A stretch of 64,000 nucleotides of DNA from Vibrio aestivus (GCA_003263845.1 JYJN01000070.1:49617-113616), one strand, 5' to 3'. Shown: positions 36,390 through 44,550, counted from the first letter of the stretch. Numbers and translations: made by a program. The notes: generated by a model not told the origin, from the sequence alone.

Positions 36390-37337
36390 ATGAAAGAGAG
36401 AGTAGTGGTATCCGTCTCTTCGGTGCGCGGAACTAAACACTTTCATATCGGTAAATGGGTTCGTCATTGCTTAAAAGGGATCGGCTACTTCGTTGCGCTT
36501 GGCGTAATGGTAACGGGTGGAGCCATCTACTACCTCGTTAACGAGGTGGATTTTGCCAAGCTAAAACAGCGAGAGCTTGAGACAAAATCTATGTCGTTAA
36601 CGGAAGAAGTTGAATCACTTCGAGAGCTAAAAACTAGCTTAGAGAGTGATTTGATCGATCGCGAAGAGCGAATGAACCTAGTATCGGACCGTTTGGGGGA
36701 CTTAGAGAAAGTCCTCGGCATGAATGACAGTGAAGGTGAGCTTGAGTCCCGTTTGGATACAGCAGCGATCACCTCTTCAGTCAGAATGGTGATGCTTACT
36801 CAAATTCCGAGTGGTGCGCCTGTTCATAACGCTCGGATATCTTCAGGCTATGGGAAGCGAAAGCATCCTGTGACTGGTTCGATACGAATGCACCGTGGCC
36901 AAGACTTTGCCGTGAATACCGGTACGCCCGTTTATGCTCCGGCAGATGGTGTGGTTGAAATCACAAGGCCGAGTAAAGAAGGTTCGGGCAACTTTTTGCG
37001 ATTGCAACACAGCTACGGCTTTTCAAGCTCTTACTCGCACTTGCAAAAGTTTTCGGTTAAGAGCGGTGAGTTTGTCCAGAAGGGTGACCTAATCGCCTAT
37101 TCTGGTAACAGTGGTTTGTCATCGGGCCCGCATTTGCATTACGAAGTTCGCTTTGTCGGTAGGCCGTTAGATCCGAAGCCCTTTGTTGATTGGGGGGTGG
37201 ACAATTTTGAAACAATATTTAGTGAAGTACGAGGTATTCGATGGGAATCTTTAGTAAACAAAGTCGAGCTAAGAGTCAGCAGTCAGCTACAACTGTCATC
37301 GCAAAAGGCTGTGCTATCGAAGGACAACTCAAGCTAG
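36390..37337 (+). CDS. M23-family murein peptidase, membrane-anchored
   Basis: A 315-aa LytM-type protein: one membrane helix (about 31-51), a coiled coil (52-110), then the M23 zinc peptidase (about 145-265). Zinc ligands are present: H-x3-D as HRGQD and H-x-H as HLHYE, with SGYGKRKHP before them. An active periplasmic endopeptidase on peptidoglycan is likely. The last 97 bases overlap the bactofilin gene in another frame, and the final 32 residues are low in similarity to the domain. M23-bactofilin pairs are known from cell-shape systems such as Helicobacter Csd1/CcmA. Start ATG 36390 has no strong ribosome site. Confidence 0.9.
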   Translation: MKERVVVSVSSVRGTKHFHIGKWVRHCLKGIGYFVALGVMVTGGAIYYLVNEVDFAKLKQRELETKSMSLTEEVESLRELKTSLESDLIDREERMNLVSDRLGDLEKVLGMNDSEGELESRLDTAAITSSVRMVMLTQIPSGAPVHNARISSGYGKRKHPVTGSIRMHRGQDFAVNTGTPVYAPADGVVEITRPSKEGSGNFLRLQHSYGFSSSYSHLQKFSVKSGEFVQKGDLIAYSGNSGLSSGPHLHYEVRFVGRPLDPKPFVDWGVDNFETIFSEVRGIRWESLVNKVELRVSSQLQLSSQKAVLSKDNSS

Positions 37338-37642
37338 AAAGCGATATTCAAGTGGATGGCCAAATTGAAGGCCAACTGCATGTAGAGAAGGCCTTGGTGA
37401 TTAGCCAATCTGGTTCTGTGAAAGGCGAAGTCTTTGCAAGTCACGTTATTATTAACGGTGAGTTTGAAGGTATTTGCCATGCATCACGTATTGAAATTCT
37501 AAGCCAAGGCCGTGCAACCGGTGAGATTTACAGTGATGACCTAAGCATTGAAAAAGGCGGTAAATTCAACGGCCTGACTCATTCTGTGCAAGACAAGCAA
37601 GTTGTCGATCTAAACGACGCAAAGATGATGGCTGAAGGGTAA
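37241..37642 (+). CDS. Bactofilin
   Basis: A 133-aa cytoskeletal protein of the bactofilin (DUF583) family, which polymerises as a right-handed beta helix at the inner membrane. The core has the usual glycine-spaced repeats: GCAIEGQLKLESDIQVDGQI, EGQLHVEKALVISQSG, VKGEVFASHVIINGEFEG, ICHASRIEILSQG, RATGEIYSDDLSIEKG. Both termini are disordered. ATG 37241 has CGAGG 7 bases ahead, inside the M23 gene, so the two are likely one transcript with coupled translation. Its likely job is to place the M23 peptidase at a cell site. Its stop lies within the following terminator stem. Confidence 0.94.
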   Translation: MGIFSKQSRAKSQQSATTVIAKGCAIEGQLKLESDIQVDGQIEGQLHVEKALVISQSGSVKGEVFASHVIINGEFEGICHASRIEILSQGRATGEIYSDDLSIEKGGKFNGLTHSVQDKQVVDLNDAKMMAEG

Positions 37643-37660
37643 ACCTTCAGCTTTTTTTCC
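37630..37660 (+). terminator. Intrinsic terminator after bactofilin
   Basis: Stem GCTGAAGG / CCTTCAGC, followed by TTTTTTT. The upstream arm contains the last codons of the bactofilin gene. Confidence 0.9.
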
Positions 37661-37873
37661 TTCCGACTGATTCGGCCTTAGTGATTCTCCATCATTTTTG
37701 TCCGTGTCACTTCACTTCCCTTTATATTCTACGATGAGAAGTTTGCTTGACTGCGCTATCATCAATGTCTTGTAAACGTCGCTCGACGACTTTATTTCCT
37801 ACACTTTAACTATGACTCAAAGAAATGTACTGGTGGTCGATACACTATTACATACGAATGAAAAGATGATTGA

Positions 37874-39028
37874 ATGAGCACGATAGGCATAGCAATTGGC
37901 GCGACAGGTTTAGCACTTATCCTAGTGTTTGTATGGATGCTGTCACTTTCAATTAGAAAAAAGCGTTTAGAAGAAGAGAGAAAACAGCGAGAGATTGCTT
38001 ATCGAAAAGCGCTAGAGAAAAACCGCCAAAAAGAGCGTGAAGAGCGCTTAATGAAAGCGGAAAGCGGGCATATTCCAACCATTCTCTACTTAGCAAAAGA
38101 AGCAGAACGTAAGAATGTGAAAGAAGCCTTGTATTGGTACAACAAGGCGGCAGAGCTTAATAATGTGACGGGTATGTACGGGATCGTGCGTATCAGCCAG
38201 CGCATGCGCGAAGATGTGGTGCTCAAAGAGAAAGCAAGATTCTGGCAGTTGGCCATTAATGCCTCTGAAGGCCAAGTCTCGGCGAAGTATGAAGTGGCAC
38301 TAGCGTATTTCCATGGTCGCGGCATTGAGAAGAATATTGTAAAAGCGTTGGAGACGATGCAAAGTGCGGCCAATGAAGGTTTCATTAACGCCATTCTATT
38401 TCTAGGCGATTGGTGTCAATCACCCGACAACTTTGATCGCAAGCCAGAAGATGCCATCTATTGGTACCGCAAGGCAGCAGAGCTTAACAGCAGTACTGGC
38501 CGAATGAAGCTAGGTTTATGCTATCTCGAAGGCAAAGGCATCGCTGCTGACCACAGTAAAGCGTGCTACTGGCTGGAAAGATCCGCTGAACAAGGAAATA
38601 ACGAAGCCATGTATCATGCGGCTCAAGCATGGATAGACAGAGGCAGTTCAGGCAACGCCGTGGCGTATATTTGGGCGTTTCTTTCTGCCCATTTTGGCTA
38701 CGAACCGGCTAAAGCACTGCGTGATCAAGTGGGGTCCAATATTGGCGTTGATTCAGTGGTTGGTTTACAGGCTCTGGCTAAACCTATGGTTAAGAAGATT
38801 GCTGCCGGTACAGTGAGTAAACACTCCATCATTAAAGCACTGAATAAGCTCTACAAACGTGGTGTTTATATCCCCGCTAAGGGTGAAGTTGAAGAAGCAG
38901 AGTTGGAAGATACACCGCCAGAAGTGCCTACCGATGAGGAGGTTCCTGCTAATCCTCCCGAACAGCCGGTACAAACGGATGGGTTAGAAAAGCTCGACTT
39001 CTCGCACAGCTCGTTTAATAAGTCTTAA
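37874..39028 (+). CDS. Membrane-anchored Sel1-repeat protein
   Basis: A 384-aa protein with an N-terminal helix (about 4-26), a charged helix rich in Arg/Glu/Lys (27-65), then Sel1/TPR-like repeats: ALYWYNKAAELNNVTGMYGI, AKYEVALAYFHGRGIEKNI, AIYWYRKAAELNSSTGRMKLGLCYLEGKGI, CYWLERSAEQGNNEAMYHAA. The tail is acidic and Pro/Glu-rich. Such proteins act as scaffolds for protein contacts. Single gene. Confidence 0.88.
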   Translation: MSTIGIAIGATGLALILVFVWMLSLSIRKKRLEEERKQREIAYRKALEKNRQKEREERLMKAESGHIPTILYLAKEAERKNVKEALYWYNKAAELNNVTGMYGIVRISQRMREDVVLKEKARFWQLAINASEGQVSAKYEVALAYFHGRGIEKNIVKALETMQSAANEGFINAILFLGDWCQSPDNFDRKPEDAIYWYRKAAELNSSTGRMKLGLCYLEGKGIAADHSKACYWLERSAEQGNNEAMYHAAQAWIDRGSSGNAVAYIWAFLSAHFGYEPAKALRDQVGSNIGVDSVVGLQALAKPMVKKIAAGTVSKHSIIKALNKLYKRGVYIPAKGEVEEAELEDTPPEVPTDEEVPANPPEQPVQTDGLEKLDFSHSSFNKS

Positions 39029-39046
39029 CGCCCAGCAAAGAGTAGT

Positions 39047-39083
39047 AAAAAGCCCCGATGAGTTCTTCATCGGGGCTTTTGTT
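39047..39083 (+). terminator. Intrinsic terminator after the Sel1 gene
   Basis: Stem AGCCCCGATGA / TCATCGGGGCT with a short loop, followed by TTTTGTTT. Confidence 0.93.
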
Positions 39084-39095
39084 TATTGAGATTGT

Positions 39096-39135
39096 CGTAT
39101 TTGCGCTTTTCGTATTTGTGCTTTTCGTATTTGTG
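39096..39135. repeat. 15-bp tandem repeat, 2.7 copies
   Basis: Units CGTATTTGCGCTTTT, CGTATTTGTGCTTTT and a partial CGTATTTGTG, one base different between the first two. It lies between the Sel1 terminator and the stop of the PCuAC gene. Confidence 0.9.
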
Positions 39136-39144
39136 TAAGCGGGA

Positions 39145-39594
39145 TTAATGGTGGTGCTTCATTCCGCCCATGACTTTTTTAATTGGTGCGGTGAACGTTT
39201 GCTTGTCACCGTTGGCGAACTCTAGCTCCACTTCGATCTCATTCCCTTCTTTTAGAGGTTCGACAAGGTCAAACAACATGATGTGTAAGCTACCTGGCTT
39301 GAGCGTAACGGTATCGTTGGCTGGGATAACGATGCTTTTAACCTGACGCATCTTCATTAAGTCGCCCTCTTTGATTACGTCATGTAGCTCAACTTTACCG
39401 GCCGCTGGCGTTTGCGCAGCCACTAAGGTGCGTTCAACCTCACTGTGATTCATTAACTCAACAAATACAGCACTGGTTGGGGCATTTGGTGGAGTGGCAC
39501 GTGCGTAGGGATGGTGAGTCATCACATCCATAGCCGCCGTGGCGGCGAAAGAAGTCGTAATTAGGCTAGAGAGCATCAGGGCTTTTAGCTTCAT
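39145..39594 (-). CDS. Periplasmic copper chaperone, PCuAC family
   Basis: A 149-aa exported protein with signal peptide (about 1-21, ending TAA) and the PCuA(C) copper-binding pattern: HDVIKEGDLMKMR, then LKPGSLHIMLF, giving the His-Met ligands. The C-terminus GGMKHHH adds further metal ligands. Known members deliver Cu(I) to the CuA site of cytochrome oxidase, working with SCO proteins. Here SCO1 lies just upstream in the same operon, 4 bases away. ATG 39594 follows AGGAT. Confidence 0.92.
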   Translation of the reverse strand: MKLKALMLSSLITTSFAATAAMDVMTHHPYARATPPNAPTSAVFVELMNHSEVERTLVAAQTPAAGKVELHDVIKEGDLMKMRQVKSIVIPANDTVTLKPGSLHIMLFDLVEPLKEGNEIEVELEFANGDKQTFTAPIKKVMGGMKHHH

Positions 39595-39598
39595 GTCA

Positions 39599-40192
39599 TT
39601 ATCCTTTTGATGAGCTTGTTATTGTTGTCATGGCCTGCACGATAGGGGCAGGTGTCAGAGTGTGGGGTACTTTTTGAATCAATGTGCCATCTGGCTTTAA
39701 GAAATAGAAGTAAGAACTGTGATCGACCGTGTATTCAAGTTGAGAATTCTCAAGTTCGGTTCTACGAAAAATAACGCCGTACTGACCCGCTAGCGCTTTG
39801 GTTTTTTCTGCAGAGGTCGAAGCCCCATCGATGGCAGGGTGGAAATATTGGGCATATTCATGCGCTTTGGCTGCATGGTCGCGATCAGGGTCGAGAGAAA
39901 TAAACACAGGCCAGAATTGGTTAGCTAAGTCTTGGTCCACTTGATTTAAGGCTCCTGCAAGCATAGCAAGAGAGGTCGGGCAGACATCTGGACAATGCGT
40001 AAATCCAAAGTAGACGATGCGAATCCGCTCATCTTGTGGATTAAATAGTGCGACGGCTTGGTCGTTTTTACCTTGCAAACCGAGTTCAGCAATCGTGTTT
40101 GAACCTGAGTCGGAAGAAGAATTTAGGAACTGCTTAGCACCAATGCCTAGTGCAAAGGCGGCAGCAAGTGCGAGAATCCAACGCTTATTCAT
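39599..40192 (-). CDS. SCO1/SenC family copper-delivery thioredoxin-like protein
   Basis: A 197-aa protein anchored by an N-terminal helix (about 5-22). The thioredoxin fold carries the copper motif CPDVCP (GFTHCPDVCPTSL) and the distant His in TVDHSSYFYFLKPDG. SCO proteins load or reduce the CuA centre of cytochrome oxidase. Its start overlaps the end of the upstream gene by 8 bases, and it precedes the PCuAC gene, so the three form an operon. Confidence 0.93.
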   Translation of the reverse strand: MNKRWILALAAAFALGIGAKQFLNSSSDSGSNTIAELGLQGKNDQAVALFNPQDERIRIVYFGFTHCPDVCPTSLAMLAGALNQVDQDLANQFWPVFISLDPDRDHAAKAHEYAQYFHPAIDGASTSAEKTKALAGQYGVIFRRTELENSQLEYTVDHSSYFYFLKPDGTLIQKVPHTLTPAPIVQAMTTITSSSKG

Positions 40193-40625
40193 GAGACATC
40201 CTTATTGCAGGGAAAACAGTATGAGCACCATCGGTCAGTTTGCCTGTCCAGATCATGCTCTCTTGAGTGCAGACAGGGAGAATAATCTCACCTGAAAAGA
40301 GGTTTCCATTGGTTCGTTTGAGGATGAATCGCGGGGCGCCCATATCCATCTCGTGACCTTCTAACGACAGTTGCAGGCTGTCGCTTTCAGATTCTGGCCA
40401 CTGCACTTCTAATGTGACAGGTACAAGAGGGTGAACCGTATCTCGATCGATTGTCATGACTGTATTATCTTGTGTACACGGCGCTGAAGTCAGCATGCAG
40501 TGATCATCAAGCGATGGTGCTAAAGAGGTAAGCTCGGATTGAGATGGCTGAAAGATAACATCACTGGCTAAAATACCCGCAACCAACGCCGCACCGATAA
40601 AGATAAACTTAAATCCTGAATGCAT
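40185..40625 (-). CDS. Small membrane-anchored protein of the copper-delivery operon
   Basis: About 146 aa with a membrane helix at the N-terminus (GFKFIFIGAALVAGILASDVIF) and a soluble periplasmic domain rich in beta segments. That domain has two Cys near the start (CMLTSAPC) and one near the end (VCTQES). MHSGF at 40625 is preferred; a TTG at 40649 would extend by eight residues. The sequence is conserved in position ahead of SCO1 in vibrios, as I recall. I cannot name the family. A role with SCO1/PCuAC is inferred from the overlap. Confidence 0.7.
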   Translation of the reverse strand: MHSGFKFIFIGAALVAGILASDVIFQPSQSELTSLAPSLDDHCMLTSAPCTQDNTVMTIDRDTVHPLVPVTLEVQWPESESDSLQLSLEGHEMDMGAPRFILKRTNGNLFSGEIILPVCTQESMIWTGKLTDGAHTVFPAIRMSHE

Positions 40626-40737
40626 CAGTGAAAACTCATAGGAAGTCAAAATGCGATAGTAGCATGAAGCGGTGAGTCAGCATTGAGTGCAAAGATAAAA
40701 ATGTGGAAAGAATCAAATGGTAACGCTGTAGTTGCGA

Positions 40738-40768
40738 ACAAAAAAGCGGAGCTATTTGGCTCCGCTTA
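40738..40768 (-). terminator. Intrinsic terminator after the DUF368 gene (minus strand)
   Basis: Stem AGCGGAGC / GCTCCGCT with a six-base loop. On the minus strand it is followed by TTTTTTG. Confidence 0.88.
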
Positions 40769-40799
40769 CTGTTTGAGGGGGAAGGGTCTAAACGAGAGT

Positions 40800-41720
40800 T
40801 TAGCTATCTTTGCCTTCCGCAAACTTCTCAAGCCCGAGGACGAGGGCGATAGCTGCCACCATCATAATCACCGCTAATATTAGCTGTGACGGTTGGTTTG
40901 TCAGTGCTTCGAACTGGAACGGTGAAAGGTTTTGCTCAATCAAAGGCACTTGCTCACCACTTGAGTTGGTACGCCAAGTGAGGGTTTGTTTCCAAGGCCA
41001 AATCTTTGGCAAAGTACCTATCATCAATCCTGTTAGGAAGATCAGCGTGAAGTCGCGGAAACGGTTCAATAGCCAAGAAAGTACGTGTGAGAACGACAGC
41101 AAACCCGCGACACAACCAATTAAAAATAGCGCCAGAATATCAATCTGAAAGCCTTTAACGGCAGCGAGAACAGGCGTGTACATACCAATAAGAAGCAGAA
41201 TAAAGCTGCCAGAAATCCCTGGAAGAATCATGGCGCAAATAGCAATGGCCCCTGCAAGGATGACATTGAGATAAGTCGGCTCCATTTGCAGCGGGCTCAA
41301 CACGGTAATGCTGTAAGCAAAGGCGACGCCTAGCAGCAAGAACACCAAACGCGATAGCGACCGTTGCTCAATTTGCTTGAGAATGTGAAACACAGACACA
41401 AGGATTAAACCGAAAAAGAACGACCACAGAGGAATAGGATGCTCGACAAGCAGGTAAGAGATCAGTTTTGCCAAGGTCAAAATACTGGTTAATACACCGC
41501 CAAATAGTGCGACCAAGAAAAAACCATTGATGTGATTGAAGGCAGCTTTGAAGCCTTGTTCACGCCATACCGTGATTGCTCCGGGGCCTATTTTACGAAT
41601 GCTGCCCAGTAGCGTGTCGTAGATGCCTGTGATGAAAGCGATGGTTCCGCCCGAAACTCCGGGGACGACATCGGCCGCGCCCATAGCTATACCTTTAAAG
41701 AAAGTCGATAAGTAATTCAT
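40800..41720 (-). CDS. popT: DUF368 family membrane protein, PopT-type polyprenyl-phosphate transporter
   Basis: A 306-aa inner-membrane protein with about eight helices. The DUF368 hallmarks are MGAADVVPGVSGGTIAFITGIYDTLL near the start and AICAMILPGISGSFILLLIGMY in the middle, two similar PG-x-SG repeats. DUF368 proteins, including PopT of Vibrio cholerae, were shown to recycle undecaprenyl phosphate across the inner membrane for cell-wall synthesis. The symbol is given by family only. Followed by a dedicated terminator. Confidence 0.9.
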   Translation of the reverse strand: MNYLSTFFKGIAMGAADVVPGVSGGTIAFITGIYDTLLGSIRKIGPGAITVWREQGFKAAFNHINGFFLVALFGGVLTSILTLAKLISYLLVEHPIPLWSFFFGLILVSVFHILKQIEQRSLSRLVFLLLGVAFAYSITVLSPLQMEPTYLNVILAGAIAICAMILPGISGSFILLLIGMYTPVLAAVKGFQIDILALFLIGCVAGLLSFSHVLSWLLNRFRDFTLIFLTGLMIGTLPKIWPWKQTLTWRTNSSGEQVPLIEQNLSPFQFEALTNQPSQLILAVIMMVAAIALVLGLEKFAEGKDS

Positions 41721-41753
41721 TTGTAATCACAATTAATTTGGATTGGCTGATTA

Positions 41754-41884
41754 TATACCCAAGTGACTTCAAGAGACAGAATTCAGAGCGAGTTCACTGG
41801 TTCAAGTTCAAGGCAAATGATGCAGCGAAATAACAGGTTCTTTCCAAGTCATTTAACACAGAAACTGAATCACGCTAGGTATAC
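41754..41884. repeat. ERIC-like palindrome, copy C (full length)
   Basis: About 131 bases from TATACCCAAGTGACTTCAAG to CTAGGTATA, close to the 127-base length of ERIC elements. The left arm is the reverse complement of the right ends of copies A and B. It lies between popT and the Qrr locus, and could form a long hairpin if transcribed. Confidence 0.75.
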
Positions 41885-41989
41885 AGACAATCAAAAATAA
41901 CGAGTATCTCTATCATAGAGATCTATTGTAAGTAAGGTTGATAAATCAGTTGATAAGAAAGTAGGTGAGTATTAATTTGCAATTTGATT

Positions 41990-42002
41990 TTGCATATTGC
42001 AA
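41990..42002 (+). promoter_or_regulatory. LuxO-type binding box 1
   Basis: TTGCATATTGCAA, a perfect inverted repeat of the form TTGCA-N3-TGCAA known for LuxO sites at qrr promoters. It sits about 76 bases ahead of the -24 element. Confidence 0.85.
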
Positions 42003-42015
42003 TTGCATTATGCAA
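42003..42015 (+). promoter_or_regulatory. LuxO-type binding box 2
   Basis: TTGCATTATGCAA, directly after box 1 and of the same form. Two adjacent boxes suit binding by a LuxO hexamer. The close pairing is unusual but fits the consensus. Confidence 0.85.
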
Positions 42016-42077
42016 ATTAGAAGTGTCAATAGAGGACTTTCTGCGACGATGGACATATAAAATGGCCGTTTTAAAGT

Positions 42078-42093
42078 TGGCACGCTAACTGCA
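42078..42093 (+). promoter_or_regulatory. Sigma-54 promoter of the Qrr RNA
   Basis: TGGCAC-N5-CTGCA, with the invariant GG (42079-42080) and GC (42091-42092) 10 bases apart. The start site is expected at about 42103-42104. Confidence 0.92.
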
Positions 42094-42102
42094 TATATAC
42101 AA

Positions 42103-42210
42103 GTGACCCTTATTAAGCCGAGGGTCACCTAGCCAACTGACGTTGTTAGTGAATACTATTGTTCACACAAAATATATGCCAATCGCGAACATTGCGGTTG
42201 GTTTTTTTTT
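42103..42210 (+). ncRNA. qrr: Qrr quorum-regulatory small RNA
   Basis: The RNA opens with the Qrr stem-loop TGACCC-TTATTAAGCCGA-GGGTCA and continues CCTAGCCAACTGACGTTG, then TTAGTGAA, the conserved stretch that pairs with luxR/hapR and other mRNAs. It ends with a terminator hairpin, CCAATCGC / GCGGTTGG, followed by nine T. Length is about 105 nt, as in other vibrios. At low cell density phospho-LuxO and sigma-54 should turn it on; with Hfq it represses the LuxR-type master regulator and activates AphA. I cannot assign a qrr number. It precedes gltS by 275 bases and is not part of that gene's leader. Confidence 0.96.
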
Positions 42211-42484
42211 GCCCAAAATTCTCCAATTTCTTTGATCTTAGCGCCATTTTTGTGAATTTTATACCGGACTAGCTCTCGACAGAGGATGGTCTAATCTTTA
42301 ATAATGCCTGCTTTCTTTTTTTCTCTTAACGATAGCCAACCTGATTATCATCGTTGAGATAGACATTTCATTTGTTTGTATAGGATCTATTTATAGACAA
42401 AGATTATGACAGAATGATTTACAGGCAGTTCTGCGTGTAAACAATACTCATTAAGGAAGATGAGCGGAAACTTAAAGAGGTTAT

Positions 42485-43710
42485 ATGAATCAAGTTATCT
42501 CCGTAGGGCCACTAGAATCTTTTTTAATTGCCATCAGCGTGCTTTTTCTCGGCCATTTCGTAAACTCGAAGCTCCCAATTCTAAAGAAATTCAACATTCC
42601 TGAGCCTATCGTGGGCGGTTTGATTGTGGCGTTTATTATCACAGTAATGCACTTCAATCAGATCGATTTGGAGTTCTCTCTACCGTTGCAAAACACCTTT
42701 ATGTTGATGTTTTTCAGCACTGTCGGCTTAGCCGCGAACTACACCCAGTTGATGAAAGGGGGCGCTAAGGTGTTCCTTTTCTTAGCGGTAGCGTCGTTTT
42801 TATATCATTATCCAAAATGGCGTGGGTGTGTCGATGGCGACCGCTTGGGTCTTGACCCGCTAATGGGGTTGATTGCCGGTTCCATTACTTTATCTGGCGG
42901 TCATGGTACGGGGGCAGCGTGGTCACAGACGTTCTCAGAGACTTACGGTATGGCGAATACGCTCGAAATCGCGATGGCTTCGGCAACATTCGGTCTAATC
43001 ATCGGCGGTATTATTGGCAGTCCAGTAGCTCAGAAGCTTATCAACAAACACAATATTGAATCGGAATATGGTACTGGCATCCATACCCATGAACGCTTTC
43101 CTGAGCTTGTTACTTACAACGAATACGAAGAAGACAAAGTGACCGCAAAAAAAGTGGTCGAAGTGCTGTTTATCCTTCTTATTTGTGTCACTGGTGCTAA
43201 GTATCTAGAGCAGTTCGTGAAAGGTTTGGATATTCAGTGGTTGATGATTCCTGATTTTGTTTACGCTCTGTTTATCGGCGTGTTTATCACTAACATCATG
43301 GAAGTGACCAAGGTTCATAAGGTGGACACCGAAACCGTAGATATTCTCGGTACTGTATCGCTTTCACTTTTCTTGGCTATGGCCTGATGAGCTTAAAGCT
43401 ATGGAATATCTTTGATCTTGCGATTCCATTCTTAATTATTTTGGCTGTGCAGTCTGTGATACTGGGAATCTTCGCTTACTTTGTGACATTCAAAGTGATG
43501 GGTAAAAACTACGATGCCGCAGTTATTGCTGGCGGACACTGTGGCTTTGGCTTAGGAGCCACACCAACAGCGGTGATGAACATGGGTACTTTAGTAAACA
43601 AGTTCGGCCCTTCTCCGCAAGCCTTCATGGTGGTGCCGATTGTCGGTGCGTTCTTTATCGATATCGTAAACCTGATTATCCTCCAAGGGTACATTTCATT
43701 TTTGGGGTAA
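42485..43710 (+). CDS. gltS: Sodium/glutamate symporter (three one-base indels)
   Basis: GltS-family inner-membrane importer of glutamate. Recognisable segments are FNIPEPIVGGLIVAF (residues about 40-54), MFFSTVGLAANYTQLMKGG, SGGHGTGAAWSQTF, and in the second half IAGGHCGFGLGATPTAVMNM. Between 42797 and 42846 an extra T and a missing T cancel, garbling about 16 residues (YHYPKWRGCVDGDR should be YIIIQNGVGVSMAT) without stopping the frame. A third change at 43383 (CC for CCC) ends the frame early at LAMA-stop. Repaired length is 408 aa. Ribosome site AGAGG precedes ATG 42485. The gene is probably intact in the organism. Confidence 0.92.
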
Positions 43711-43751
43711 GCGATTAGCTCGCGTGTCTCGCCCTAAAATGCAAAAGTACA

Positions 43752-43786
43752 AAACCAGCCTGAACATTCAGGCTGGCTTTTTTGAT
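43752..43786 (+). terminator. Intrinsic terminator after gltS
   Basis: Stem CCAGCCTGA / TCAGGCTGG with an ACAT loop, followed by CTTTTTTG. Confidence 0.93.
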
Positions 43787-43812
43787 CTTAGGGATGAATC
43801 GAAACGGCTAGG

Positions 43813-44550
43813 TTAATTGGTCTTGTTTGAGAAGGTGAGCTTTGTTCCGTTGAATCTCAAACGAGACAGTAGTGTTTTGGCGTTCTTTCTGCCTAATTCA
43901 CTAAACTCTAATCCATAGCGAGAGTGATGTGTCGAGCGTTGCAGGTTGCATACTGTACCGAATAGCGGCGGACACTGTGGCTGATTAATGTTTTCGCTTA
44001 TCTCAATCATGATCACGTCACCCACTTGGAAAGTGGGCCCGAGAGGAGCAGTAAAGAAGCGGCAGCCGCTTTTTGAAAGATCACGAATCTCACAGTGCGT
44101 CTTGTTTCCACCTTGGGTAATGGCACCTTCTAAGTGAATATCGTAGCGCGGTTCCTTTCGCAGCTGGTTGATTTGCATGGTGTTGGGAATGGTCATGCTA
44201 ATCATCGCAATGGGGTCTTGAATAACGTGTTTTATCTGCGATTTAAAGTGGATTTGTGCGCCTTCGCCCCGCGGTGAGATCGCCCTAATGTTCATCCAAA
44301 AGGCGGGCTGAAAATAGAAATCTAAATCAGTTTTTGAAATCGGAGGTATTTCAATCAGAATTAAGTTGTCTGGGTGAGTACCGATAAACTGGGTCTTGCA
44401 GCGAAACTTGGTTCCAACTGGCGTGGTGATGCCAATGGTCATTTCACTGCTGTGTTCTATCATCGCAAGGGCGTCTGAACTGTTGATCGTACTGACATTG
44501 CTAGCTTGATTTGGTAGTTTAACGACCTTAGCGCTTGCCTGATTGTTCAT
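43813..44550 (-). CDS. PilZ-domain c-di-GMP-binding protein, YcgR-like
   Basis: A 245-aa cytoplasmic protein with an N-terminal flagellar-brake-like domain (about 30-130; SEMTIGITTPVGTKFRCKTQFIG) and a C-terminal PilZ domain. The PilZ domain has the c-di-GMP motifs RKEPR (R-x3-R) and DLSKSGCRF (D/N-x-S-x2-G). It should bind c-di-GMP; YcgR relatives slow flagellar rotation. ATG 44550 is chosen because GGAG lies upstream; an in-frame TTG at 44628 would add 26 residues. No flagellar genes are adjacent. Confidence 0.88.
   Translation of the reverse strand: MNNQASAKVVKLPNQASNVSTINSSDALAMIEHSSEMTIGITTPVGTKFRCKTQFIGTHPDNLILIEIPPISKTDLDFYFQPAFWMNIRAISPRGEGAQIHFKSQIKHVIQDPIAMISMTIPNTMQINQLRKEPRYDIHLEGAITQGGNKTHCEIRDLSKSGCRFFTAPLGPTFQVGDVIMIEISENINQPQCPPLFGTVCNLQRSTHHSRYGLEFSELGRKNAKTLLSRLRFNGTKLTFSNKTN

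Noticed and set aside
42211..42484. Qrr region read as a 5' leader or riboswitch of gltS
   Set aside because: A full terminator closes the RNA at 42210, and the gltS start has its own ribosome site 275 bases on.
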